A stretch of 6,641 nucleotides of DNA from Syntrophomonadaceae bacterium (lineage in GTDB: Bacteria; Bacillota; Syntrophomonadia; Syntrophomonadales; Syntrophomonadaceae). Positions 1-5,646 of this stretch are shown one piece after another; the stretch's first letter is position 1, and each line of letters begins with the position of its first letter. The notes under the pieces were generated by a model that was not told the origin of the DNA, ran no database searches, and saw only the letters and a program-made list of their open reading frames with translations. The DNA lies in contig JAISDD010000160.1 in assembly GCA_031265005.1 (NCBI GenBank), forward strand, positions 1 to 6,641, written 5' to 3'. Position numbers and translations under genes: made by a program.

Positions 1-1
1 A

Positions 2-415
2 GGAGATGCGGGAGGAGACATCATCAATACTACTACTGTACAAGATAGTGATCTTCTTATTCCTGTAAATGAAATATCCGCGACCGCGAAATTTTACCCT
101 GTCGAGATAGACGGTACGAAACTGGAGGTCATCGCGGTGAAAGCGCCGGACGGAACTATCCGCACCGCTTTTAACACTTGCCAGGTATGCTACGATTCCG
201 GCAGAGGCTATTATAAACAAGATAGAAATGTTCTAGTATGCCAAAACTGTGGGAATCGTTTCCGTATGGATCAGGTGGAAGTGCAGTCGGGCGGATGCAA
301 CCCCGTACCCATATTACCAAAAAACAAAACTGTGACCGACGAGAATATTACTATTTCCAATGAGTTTCTGACTGAAGCGAAAGCTATATTCACGAATTGG
401 AAAACGGAGTATTAA
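2..415 (+). CDS. DUF2318-family Cys-rich protein, C-terminal part (5' truncated by window edge)
   Basis: The frame is open from base 2 to the TAA at 413-415, giving 137 residues. No convincing start with a ribosome site is seen, so the gene begins upstream; the GTG at 137 is best read as an internal valine. Visible residues hold a CxxC pair (NTCQVC, 60-63 of the partial protein), a second CxxC (VCQNC, 80-83), then GGCNPVPI with a fifth Cys at 99. This CxxC...CxxC...GGCNP pattern is the hallmark of the DUF2318 family as I know it, whose members often occur near metal-transport genes in anaerobes and are thought to bind metal or a cofactor through these cysteines. The start of the domain seems present ([17 protein letters not shown]), while any N-terminal signal or membrane region lies outside. 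The exact function is unknown. It converges on the HxlR gene, with overlapping stop codons. Confidence 0.85.
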   Translation, partial: GDAGGDIINTTTVQDSDLLIPVNEISATAKFYPVEIDGTKLEVIAVKAPDGTIRTAFNTCQVCYDSGRGYYKQDRNVLVCQNCGNRFRMDQVEVQSGGCNPVPILPKNKTVTDENITISNEFLTEAKAIFTNWKTEY

Positions 416-783
416 AGCATTTCGGCGGGCAGCTTCATAGAGCAGTTAACTTCCTTGCCGTTGTCACGCATGTAGCCCGCGCCCCAATTATACATAGCAG
501 TCAGAATGGGCATTAGACTCTTGCCGAAATCCGTCAGTGAATATTCCACTTTTGGCGGCACTACAGGATAGACTTCGCGGAACAGCAGATTATCCTTTTC
601 CAACTCTCTAAGTTGCTGCGTCAGCATTTTAGGTGTGGCTTGCGGGATCAATTTTTGAAGCTCACCGTGACGCAAAACGCTACCGGTCAAATGCCAAAGG
701 ATCAACGACTTGTATTTGCCGCCGATCAGCCGCAATGTAGCGTCAACGGGACAATTTAGATTAGAACATTCACAGTTTTTCAT
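412..783 (-). CDS. HxlR-family winged helix-turn-helix transcriptional regulator
   Basis: A 123-residue protein, normal length for the HxlR (YodB/HypR-like) family of dimeric DNA-binding regulators. The family signature is clear: [22 protein letters not shown] at residues 11-31 in two blocks, the recognition-helix region [15 protein letters not shown] (50-64), the wing region around [16 protein letters not shown] (75-90), then a C-terminal dimerisation helix. The start at 783 is chosen because a TGGAGG site sits 6 bases upstream; the longer ATG at 825 has no such site, lies in a repeated operator-like element and adds 14 unconserved residues. Cysteines are at 4, 6, 11 and 114; Cys11 matches the conserved N-terminal Cys used for thiol/redox sensing in several relatives, and C4/C6 add a CxC. 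The gene faces away from copA, and the two promoters share a 60-bp element, so autoregulation and control of copA are plausible but inferred. The ligand is unknown. Confidence 0.93.
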   Translation of the reverse strand: MKNCECSNLNCPVDATLRLIGGKYKSLILWHLTGSVLRHGELQKLIPQATPKMLTQQLRELEKDNLLFREVYPVVPPKVEYSLTDFGKSLMPILTAMYNWGAGYMRDNGKEVNCSMKLPAEML

Positions 784-789
784 TGGAAG

Positions 790-795
790 CCTCCA
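790..795 (-). promoter_or_regulatory. Ribosome binding site deciding the HxlR gene start
   Basis: On the minus strand TGGAGG is followed by six bases (CTTCCA) and then the ATG at 783-781. This strong match to the anti-Shine-Dalgarno supports the shorter 123-residue protein over the in-frame ATG at 825. Confidence 0.85.
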
Positions 796-810
796 TTGCT
801 TACTTTTTCC

Positions 811-825
811 ATAGTATGATACCAT
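811..825. promoter_or_regulatory. Imperfect palindrome in the HxlR gene leader (candidate operator)
   Basis: ATAGTATGATACCAT on the plus strand is a 15-bp imperfect palindrome centred on G818, with GTAT/ATAC inner arms and one mismatched pair. It lies between the predicted -10 box and the ribosome site of the HxlR gene, a position suited to repression. It is also the left end of the 60-bp element that recurs at the copA promoter. Protein binding is inferred. Confidence 0.4.
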
Positions 826-870
826 ATCGATTGTACTTAAACAAAAATTTATTATGGATATAATTATAGT
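811..870 (+). repeat. 60-bp imperfect direct repeat, copy 1 (HxlR gene promoter/leader)
   Basis: Aligned without gaps to 1264-1323 (constant offset 453), about 42 of 60 bases agree by eye. Identical blocks are ATAGTAT (811-817), TGTACTT (832-838) and TATAATTATAGT (859-870); similarity ends sharply after 870. In this copy the element runs from the minus-strand -10 box through the first part of the leader. Both copies are AT-rich, which raises chance identity, but conserved spacing of three exact blocks argues for common origin or shared function. Confidence 0.6.
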
Positions 871-891
871 ACGCGGTTCTCAACCTGTCAA
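863..891 (-). promoter_or_regulatory. Consensus sigma-A promoter for the HxlR gene
   Basis: On the minus strand TTGACA (891-886) is followed by exactly 17 bases and TATAAT (868-863), a perfect match to the housekeeping consensus with ideal spacing. It would start transcription near 856, giving a leader of about 70 bases. The spacer holds the inverted repeat GGTTCTCAACC (875-885), and the -10 box lies in the 60-bp repeated element, so the promoter is probably strong and held in check by a repressor (inference). Confidence 0.85.
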
Positions 892-1263
892 ATTTAAAAG
901 GGAATTTTTACAAATCATAATGATCCCATCAGAAAAATAAAGTACCGGCCTTTGTCAATAAGGCAATCATGTCCGAAAACCTATCTAACATTCTTTCCAT
1001 AACCCGCGCCAATTGATATGACTAGCATGGTAATATTCACATAGAAAATACTCTGCGCCGCAATTGCTCTAAACCTTTAAGCGACACATTATTGCCGATT
1101 TTCAACTTCTCCATCCGCATAATCAAAAATATTCTTAATTAATTATTAATGTGATGACATTGATGTAATATCATGGAAAATATCAGTCGAAAAGGGTCCC
1201 ATCCCGAATTGCAATACTCTAAAAAAGTTTAAACGCAAAATAAGTTCATTACTATTATTTTAT
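871..1263. other. AT-rich intergenic segment with possible decayed coding sequence on the minus strand
   Basis: This stretch separates the two copies of the 60-bp repeat and has no intact gene that I can support. On the minus strand one frame reads 27 residues from 1120 to 1037 (starting MRMEKLKIGNN), then two closely spaced stops, then a further open run whose ATG-led part is 1000-929 (starting MERMLDRFSDM). Neither piece has a ribosome binding site and I do not recognise the protein. It could be a relic of a lost gene or chance. ACAT-TG-ATGT at 1157-1166 is a small palindrome of no assigned role. I see no tRNA, riboswitch or terminator. Confidence 0.35.
875..885. promoter_or_regulatory. Inverted repeat between -35 and -10 of the HxlR gene promoter
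   Basis: GGTTCTCAACC has perfect 4-bp arms (GGTT/AACC) around CTC and sits centrally in the 17-bp spacer of the consensus promoter. Its placement suits an operator, but the arms are short and no second copy was found at the copA promoter. Confidence 0.3.
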
Positions 1264-1279
1264 ATAGTATAGCACAATA

Positions 1280-1291
1280 AAGTATGTACTT
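1280..1291. promoter_or_regulatory. 12-bp palindrome overlapping the copA -35 box (candidate operator)
   Basis: AAGTATGTACTT has perfect 5-bp arms (AAGTA/TACTT) around TG and overlaps the predicted -35 hexamer by two bases. A bound repressor would block RNA polymerase. It does not match the CopY box (TACAnnTGTA) or a GC-rich CsoR operator, so a different regulator is implied if it is functional. Confidence 0.45.
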
Positions 1292-1317
1292 GATAAATAG
1301 ATTTTTATAATTATAAT
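1290..1317 (+). promoter_or_regulatory. Predicted sigma-A promoter for copA
   Basis: TTGATA (1290-1295), 16 bases, then TATAAT (1312-1317). This is one mismatch from consensus at -35 with a perfect -10, placing the start near 1324 and a leader of about 55 bases before the copA GTG. The surrounding DNA is very AT-rich, so other -10-like sequences exist (for example TATAAT at 1306-1311), but this pair has the best spacing. The TATAATTATAATTATA palindrome at 1306-1321 covers the -10 box. Confidence 0.6.
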
Positions 1318-1365
1318 TATAGTTAAGTGATTGAATGGCTTTAATAAAAATTAATGTTCAACAAT

Positions 1366-1374
1366 GAGGTGATC
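1366..1374 (+). promoter_or_regulatory. Ribosome binding site deciding the copA GTG start
   Basis: GAGGTGATC is a nine-base match to the complement of the usual 16S rRNA 3' end and lies five bases before the GTG at 1380. It supports this non-ATG start, which also gives a complete first metal-binding domain. Confidence 0.88.
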
Positions 1375-1379
1375 TCTAA

Positions 1380-3848
1380 GTGGAAAATCAAATATTGAGT
1401 ATCAGAGGTATGACTTGCGCGGCTTGCGCCCAGCGTATAGAGCGGACGGTGCGGAAGCTATCCGGCATCGGGCAGGCCAGTGTAAACCTCGCAAGCGAAA
1501 AGTTGTTCGTGGAGTATGACACAGCAACATTAGCGCTTCCCGCAATCAAGGAAGCTGTCTACAAAATCGGCTACGAAGTGGTCGAAAAGTCTAACAGCGC
1601 GAATGTTACCATCCCTATTGGCGGCATGACCTGCGCCGCCTGTGCACAAAGAATCGAAAAAGCCATTCGGAAACTGGATGGCGTAACTGGTGTGTCAGTA
1701 AATTTTGCTACCGAAAATGCGGCTGTCGTTTACGAACCTAAAAAAGTACGTGTGTCCGTCATGAAAGACGTTATCGAAAAAGCCGGATACCAGCCCCTAG
1801 AAATTACGGGATCAGACTTCGTGGACGAGGATAGAGCGCGTAAGCAAAAGGAAATTCGGGGACTGTGGACAAAGTTCGCCGTTTCAGCCGCGTTCAGCCT
1901 GCCGCTCCTGTACATCGCGATGGCTCCGATGCTTACATGGATTCAGCTTCCGTTCCCCGCAGGTCTTGCCCCGATGAAATATCCTCTTCTCTACGCGCTG
2001 CTCGAGTTATTACTGGTGATACCAGTAGTCGGAGTAGGGTATAGATTTTACACTGTAGGATTCAAAGCGTTAATTCAGCGAAGCCCTAATATGGACTCGC
2101 TTATCGCTATTGGTACGACCGCCGCCGTTCTGTACAGCATATGGAATACATGGCAAATCTGTATTGGTAATTTCGGCGCCGTGGAATCGCTTTACTTTGA
2201 AACGGCAGGCGTGATTATTACATTGATACTGCTCGGCAAATCACTAGAGGCTTTATCAAAGGGACGTACCAGTGAAGCGATTAAAAAACTGATGGGGCTT
2301 GCGCCAAAGACAGCTATCGTATTTCAGGCCGGCGCGGAAAAAGAAATCCCGATTGGCGACGTTCAGATCGGCGACATCGTTGTCGTGAAGCCCGGCGCGA
2401 AAATTCCGGTGGACGGAACGGTTCTTGAAGGCTATACCGCTATTGATGAATCTATGCTGACGGGGGAAAGTATGCCGGTCGATAAAAAGGCTGGGGACCC
2501 CGTCTACGCCGCTTCATTGAACACGACTGGCACCATTCGCTTCCGCGCTGATAAAATTGGCTCTGATACGGCACTAGCACAGATCATCAAGTTAGTGGAG
2601 GACGCACAGGGCAGCAAAGCCCCGATTGCGCAAATGGCCGATATCGTATCCGCTTACTTCGTTCCCATCGTATGTGTAATCGCCCTTCTCACAGGGGCCG
2701 CATGGTTCATCGGAATGCGGGATGTTGAGTTTGCGCTGACGATCTTTATTTCGGTCCTGGTGATCGCCTGCCCCTGCGCGCTCGGTTTAGCTACGCCAAC
2801 AGCAATCATGGTCGGCACTGGTAAAGGCGCGGAGAATGGTATTTTCATCAAGAGCGGCGAGGCGTTAGAAACCGCGCATAAGATAAGCACTATCGTATTT
2901 GATAAAACCGGCACCATCACAGAGGGTAAACCAACTGTGACCGATGTACTGGCTGTAAAAGGAATATTACCTGACAAGCTTTTGCAAATCACGGCTTCGG
3001 CCGAAAAAAATTCAGAGCATCCGCTCGGCCAGGCGATCCTTACGGAAGCACAGGATAAAGATCTGGAATTATTGAAAGTAGATTTTTTCAATTCCGTTAC
3101 GGGGTACGGCATTGAAGCACACGTCAACGGGCAAACCATTTTGGCGGGGAACCGCAAATTCATGGATGAAAATAATGTCTCTCTTATTAATTTTGAAGGC
3201 AACTCTGACCGACTTGCCGAGGAAGGAAAAACCCCAATGTATGTGGCAATTGACGGACATTTAGCTGGAATTATCGCCGTAGCCGATGTACTGAAGGCTT
3301 CCAGTAAGGCGGCCATTGAAAACCTTCATAAAATGGGCATTGAAGTAGCTATGATTACCGGAGATCATAAAAAAACTGCAACGGCAATCGCCAGGCAGGT
3401 AGGCATCGACCGCGTTTTAGCCGAGGTGTTGCCGCATGATAAGGTGGGCGAGGTCAAGAAGCTGCAAGGCGAAGGCCGCAAGGTGGCAATGGTTGGGGAC
3501 GGCATCAATGACGCGCCCGCGCTCGTGCAGGCTGATATCGGCATCGCCATCGGCTCCGGCACGGACGTGGCAATGGAATCAGCAGACATAGTACTGATGC
3601 GAAGCGATTTGATGGATGTCTCAACCGCTATTAATTTAAGCAAAAAAACTATTCGCAACATCAAACAAAACCTGTTTTGGGCCTTTGGTTATAATGTCAT
3701 AGGCATCCCTGTAGCGGCCGGAGTACTGTATCTTTTCGGCGGTCCGCTGCTGAATCCGATTTTTGCGGCGGCAGCAATGAGTTTGAGTTCGGTCTCCGTT
3801 TTAACAAACGCTCTGCGTTTGAAAAGATTTAAAGCAATACGCCAATAG
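1380..3848 (+). CDS. copA: Cu(I)-exporting P1B-1-type ATPase CopA
   Basis: An 822-residue ATP-driven pump that moves Cu(I) (often also Ag(I)) from cytosol to outside. Two N-terminal heavy-metal-associated domains each carry GMTCAACAQR, with Cys13/16 and Cys85/88. Eight membrane segments are expected near 163-182, 201-223, 238-256, 271-289, 423-446, 450-475, 762-786 and 790-812. The actuator motif TGES is at 361-364, the transport-site CPC at 464-466, the phosphorylated Asp508 in DKTGT, the SEHP nucleotide-domain motif at 545-548, TGD at 660-662 and GDGIND at 706-711. YN (771-772) in segment 7 and MSLSS (800-804) in segment 8 complete the P1B-1 signature specific for monovalent copper. Length and motif order are normal and no catalytic residue is missing. 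It starts at GTG. It leads an operon with a lipoprotein gene 56 bases downstream and copZ, which should deliver its substrate. Confidence 0.98.
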   Translation: MENQILSIRGMTCAACAQRIERTVRKLSGIGQASVNLASEKLFVEYDTATLALPAIKEAVYKIGYEVVEKSNSANVTIPIGGMTCAACAQRIEKAIRKLDGVTGVSVNFATENAAVVYEPKKVRVSVMKDVIEKAGYQPLEITGSDFVDEDRARKQKEIRGLWTKFAVSAAFSLPLLYIAMAPMLTWIQLPFPAGLAPMKYPLLYALLELLLVIPVVGVGYRFYTVGFKALIQRSPNMDSLIAIGTTAAVLYSIWNTWQICIGNFGAVESLYFETAGVIITLILLGKSLEALSKGRTSEAIKKLMGLAPKTAIVFQAGAEKEIPIGDVQIGDIVVVKPGAKIPVDGTVLEGYTAIDESMLTGESMPVDKKAGDPVYAASLNTTGTIRFRADKIGSDTALAQIIKLVEDAQGSKAPIAQMADIVSAYFVPIVCVIALLTGAAWFIGMRDVEFALTIFISVLVIACPCALGLATPTAIMVGTGKGAENGIFIKSGEALETAHKISTIVFDKTGTITEGKPTVTDVLAVKGILPDKLLQITASAEKNSEHPLGQAILTEAQDKDLELLKVDFFNSVTGYGIEAHVNGQTILAGNRKFMDENNVSLINFEGNSDRLAEEGKTPMYVAIDGHLAGIIAVADVLKASSKAAIENLHKMGIEVAMITGDHKKTATAIARQVGIDRVLAEVLPHDKVGEVKKLQGEGRKVAMVGDGINDAPALVQADIGIAIGSGTDVAMESADIVLMRSDLMDVSTAINLSKKTIRNIKQNLFWAFGYNVIGIPVAAGVLYLFGGPLLNPIFAAAAMSLSSVSVLTNALRLKRFKAIRQ

Positions 3849-3904
3849 AAATCCCGGCGGGATGAAAATTCGCAGAGCGATGAGGAAAGGACCAGTGTTT
3901 ACCC

Positions 3905-4645
3905 ATGAAAAATAAAATCAAAATATTTGCGGCAGTTGCCGCAAGCCTGACACTCGCGACGGCGATCGCCGCCTGCTCGGGCTTGAAATCGCTAGATGTA
4001 GTAGGACAGCAGTCTGTGACTTCCTTTGATGAGGTGCTGAAAACCATCCCCGACCATATCGCCGCTGACGACTTGAATATCGGCTGGGCGCTTTCAGCAC
4101 CGGATGATTCGGTACGCTTCATCTGGAGCGAGGATTACAGTAGCGCTCCCCTCCACGACGTCATGCTGGAGTTCGACGCCGAACCATTCCTTGACGCGGG
4201 TCTTGACCCCGATAAACTGCCGGACAATTACACTTTCTATGAAGGCGATACGATGGGCGGCATGGGACGCCAAATGCTGATGGTCGGCACGAAACTTGGC
4301 GGCGACAAGCTGACATACAGCGGCAGCCCGACAGCGCTGGCGGCCTACGAGCAGATTGTAGACAAATACCGCGACGCCATCAACTATCACACTTCACTCG
4401 ACCACTACGGCGTGAAACTGGGTGACGGCAACATGTTCGAGTGGGCAAAAGATATGCAGATCAACAGCTATGACAACTCGAATCAGGATAAGGACATCGT
4501 GTTCGTCCTGAATCCCGATCCGCTCATCGCAGCGGACGTTGACCCTGAAAAAATCGAGGATTGGGCCTACGCACAGGTTCCCATTGAGGAAAACGGAAAA
4601 ACGGAACAGGTGTGGAAATTGCTTAAATCCTTCGATTTGAAATAA
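3905..4645 (+). CDS. Predicted copper-operon lipoprotein of unknown function, internally duplicated
   Basis: A 246-residue protein with a lipoprotein signal: charged MKNKIK, a hydrophobic stretch and lipobox IAAC with Cys24 as the likely lipidated residue and only cysteine. The mature protein would sit on the outer face of the membrane. I do not recognise a named domain. The body looks like two related halves, about 40-130 and 147-246: FIWSED/FEWAKD, then DVMLEFDAEPF/DIVFVLNPDPL and LDPDKL/VDPEKI align in order. Met117, 120, 124 and 126 cluster in the first half (MGGMGRQMLM), a possible soft-metal site. Composition is acidic. The ATG at 3905 is the only start in frame after a TGA at 3881-3883; GAGGAAAGGA upstream is a ribosome site with long spacing (13 bases from AAAGGA), so translation may be weak. 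Lying between copA and copZ, it probably binds or hands on exported copper, but that is inferred from position alone. Confidence 0.85.
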   Translation: MKNKIKIFAAVAASLTLATAIAACSGLKSLDVVGQQSVTSFDEVLKTIPDHIAADDLNIGWALSAPDDSVRFIWSEDYSSAPLHDVMLEFDAEPFLDAGLDPDKLPDNYTFYEGDTMGGMGRQMLMVGTKLGGDKLTYSGSPTALAAYEQIVDKYRDAINYHTSLDHYGVKLGDGNMFEWAKDMQINSYDNSNQDKDIVFVLNPDPLIAADVDPEKIEDWAYAQVPIEENGKTEQVWKLLKSFDLK

Positions 4646-4650
4646 ATTAT

Positions 4651-4657
4651 GGAGGTG
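4651..4657 (+). promoter_or_regulatory. Ribosome binding site deciding the copZ start
   Basis: GGAGGTG lies six bases before the ATG at 4664. It overlaps the codons that follow the earlier in-frame ATG at 4649, so the true start is 4664 and the five extra upstream residues are not expected. Confidence 0.88.
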
Positions 4658-4663
4658 CTCAAT

Positions 4664-4870
4664 ATGGAAAAAACAGTTATTAAAGTGGAGGGAATGTCCT
4701 GCGATCATTGCGTCAAGGCGATCACAAAGGCGGTAACCGCTTTGCCCGGTATCGACGGCGTGAACGTTGACCTGAAAGCGGGAACGGTCATGGTGGAACA
4801 CGATTCCGCGCAAAGCCCGCTTGATAAAATCAAAGCCGAAATTGAGGATCAGGGCTACGACGTGGTCTGA
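4664..4870 (+). CDS. copZ: Copper chaperone CopZ (single HMA domain)
   Basis: A 68-residue protein consisting of one heavy-metal-associated fold (beta-alpha-beta-beta-alpha-beta). The metal loop is GMSCDHC at 10-16, with Cys13 and Cys16 as Cu(I) ligands; the His in the CxxC loop is common in CopZ and differs from the CAAC loops of the CopA domains in this operon. It should bind Cu(I) in the cytosol and pass it to CopA by ligand exchange. It lies 18 bases after the lipoprotein stop with a strong ribosome site, so it is co-transcribed. Length is typical. A chaperone for another soft metal such as silver or mercury is possible but less likely beside a P1B-1 ATPase. Confidence 0.95.
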   Translation: MEKTVIKVEGMSCDHCVKAITKAVTALPGIDGVNVDLKAGTVMVEHDSAQSPLDKIKAEIEDQGYDVV

Positions 4871-4877
4871 TGCAGAC

Positions 4878-4908
4878 GCCGGGGAACCGCTGCTTGCGGT
4901 TCCCCGGC
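4878..4908 (+). terminator. 13-bp perfect hairpin after copZ (partial terminator or mRNA-end stabiliser)
   Basis: GCCGGGGAACCGC (4878-4890), loop TGCTT, and GCGGTTCCCCGGC (4896-4908) form a perfect GC-rich 13-bp stem starting seven bases after the copZ stop. No run of T follows (ATTGGCGCGAAAA), so it is not a standard intrinsic terminator. It may lower transcription into the two-component genes or protect the 3' end of the copA-copZ message. No convincing separate promoter lies between the hairpin and the response regulator. Confidence 0.6.
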
Positions 4909-4944
4909 ATTGGCGCGAAAACACTATTGTACTGAGGTGCCGGT

Positions 4945-5646
4945 ATGCCGAGAAATAGTAAAAATATATTGGCGGTGGATGATGAACCGAAAATATTAGA
5001 GGTGGTCTGCTCTCTCCTTGAAAGCCTGGGCTTTCAAGTATTCCCCGCCGAAAACGGAGCAAAGGCTCTGGAAATTTTCGATAGGGAGAATATTGCCCTT
5101 GTTCTCTTGGACTTGATGATGCCTGGTATTTCAGGCGAGGAAGTATGCGCGGCTATCCGTAAAAAATCACGCGTTCCGATTATCATGCTGACCGCTAAAA
5201 TTGAAGAAGAAAACCTGATCGAAGGCTTGAGATTAGGCGCGGACGATTATGTACGAAAGCCGTTCAGCCTGAAAGAACTCGGAGCTCGTATGGATGCCGC
5301 ACTTAGGAGAGCGTCAGATGATCTTGTGCCGCTTGTGGTGAAGAACAGCTTCCGTAACGGAGATTTGACCGTTGACTTTGAAAAGGACACGATAAAAAAG
5401 AAAGGGCGCCCCATTTCCCTTACCCCCAGCGAGACGAAAGTACTGGCGGCGTTGATAAAATATCCCGGCAAGGTCTTTACGCGCCCAGAACTCATTGAAA
5501 TCGCGCTCGGTGATGAATTTGACGGATACGAGCGCGCCATTGACAATCATGTGAAAAATCTGAGACAAAAAATAGAAGATGATTCTAAAAATCCTGAATA
5601 TATTTTAACTGTTCACGGAATTGGTTACAGGTTTGGAGGTGAATAA
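4945..5646 (+). CDS. OmpR/PhoB-family response regulator
   Basis: A 233-residue DNA-binding response regulator of normal length. The receiver domain spans about 7-122: acidic pocket Asp12/Asp13, phospho-acceptor Asp56 in LLDLMMPG, Thr83 in MLTA and Lys105 in RKPF. The C-terminal winged-helix domain (about 137-231) has ISLTPSETKVLAAL, the recognition-helix part RAIDNHVKNLRQKI and the end motif TVHGIGYRF. GAGGTG five bases upstream supports the ATG at 4945. The histidine kinase ATG follows its TAA directly, so the pair is translated together. It lies 74 bases after copZ across a strong hairpin, so it could be read through from the copper operon. It may activate copA or a distant regulon; the target and signal cannot be told from the sequence. 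Confidence 0.95.
   Translation: MPRNSKNILAVDDEPKILEVVCSLLESLGFQVFPAENGAKALEIFDRENIALVLLDLMMPGISGEEVCAAIRKKSRVPIIMLTAKIEEENLIEGLRLGADDYVRKPFSLKELGARMDAALRRASDDLVPLVVKNSFRNGDLTVDFEKDTIKKKGRPISLTPSETKVLAALIKYPGKVFTRPELIEIALGDEFDGYERAIDNHVKNLRQKIEDDSKNPEYILTVHGIGYRFGGE
5635..5642 (+). promoter_or_regulatory. Ribosome binding site of the histidine kinase, inside the response regulator end
   Basis: GGAGGTGA encodes the last Gly-Gly-Glu of the response regulator and lies four bases before the kinase ATG at 5647, which directly follows the TAA at 5644-5646. This arrangement favours translational coupling. Confidence 0.85.

Larger units (their letters stand above)
1264..1323 (+). repeat. 60-bp imperfect direct repeat, copy 2 (copA promoter)
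   Basis: This is the partner of 811-870. ATAGTAT (1264-1270), TGTACTT (1285-1291) and TATAATTATAGT (1312-1323) are preserved at identical spacing. Here the element covers the predicted copA -35 and -10 boxes. AGTA (1266-1269) and TACT (1287-1290) are inverted half-sites whose centres are 21 bp apart, two helical turns, exactly as at 813-816 and 834-837 in copy 1. Confidence 0.6.

Noticed and set aside
137..415. A 92-residue gene starting at GTG 137
   Set aside because: The same frame is open back to base 2 and upstream residues fit the start of the DUF2318 domain, so this GTG is internal; no ribosome site precedes it.
784..825. A longer HxlR protein starting at ATG 825
   Set aside because: No ribosome site precedes 825, whereas TGGAGG sits ideally before 783, and the extra residues overlap an operator-like element.
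1245..1273. Second copA promoter TTCATT-17-TATAGC
   Set aside because: Both boxes are poor matches and the TTGATA-16-TATAAT pair downstream is clearly better.
784..1379. CopY box, CsoR operator, CueR-type promoter, riboswitch or CRISPR in the intergenic region
   Set aside because: I looked for TACAnnTGTA, GC-rich CsoR-type palindromes, long-spacer promoters and regular repeat-spacer structure and saw none.
2011..2027. Inverted repeat TACTGGT-GAT-ACCAGTA inside copA
   Set aside because: Perfect 7-bp arms, but it lies in coding sequence for a hydrophobic segment, far from any promoter; most likely coincidence of codons.
2654..3316. A 220-residue minus-strand open frame inside copA
   Set aside because: It is a shadow of the copA coding sequence: no ribosome site, no recognisable domain and fully covered by an intact ATPase gene.
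4394..5062. A 222-residue minus-strand open frame across the lipoprotein, copZ and response regulator genes
   Set aside because: It overlaps three well-supported plus-strand genes and the hairpin, has unnatural composition and no ribosome site.
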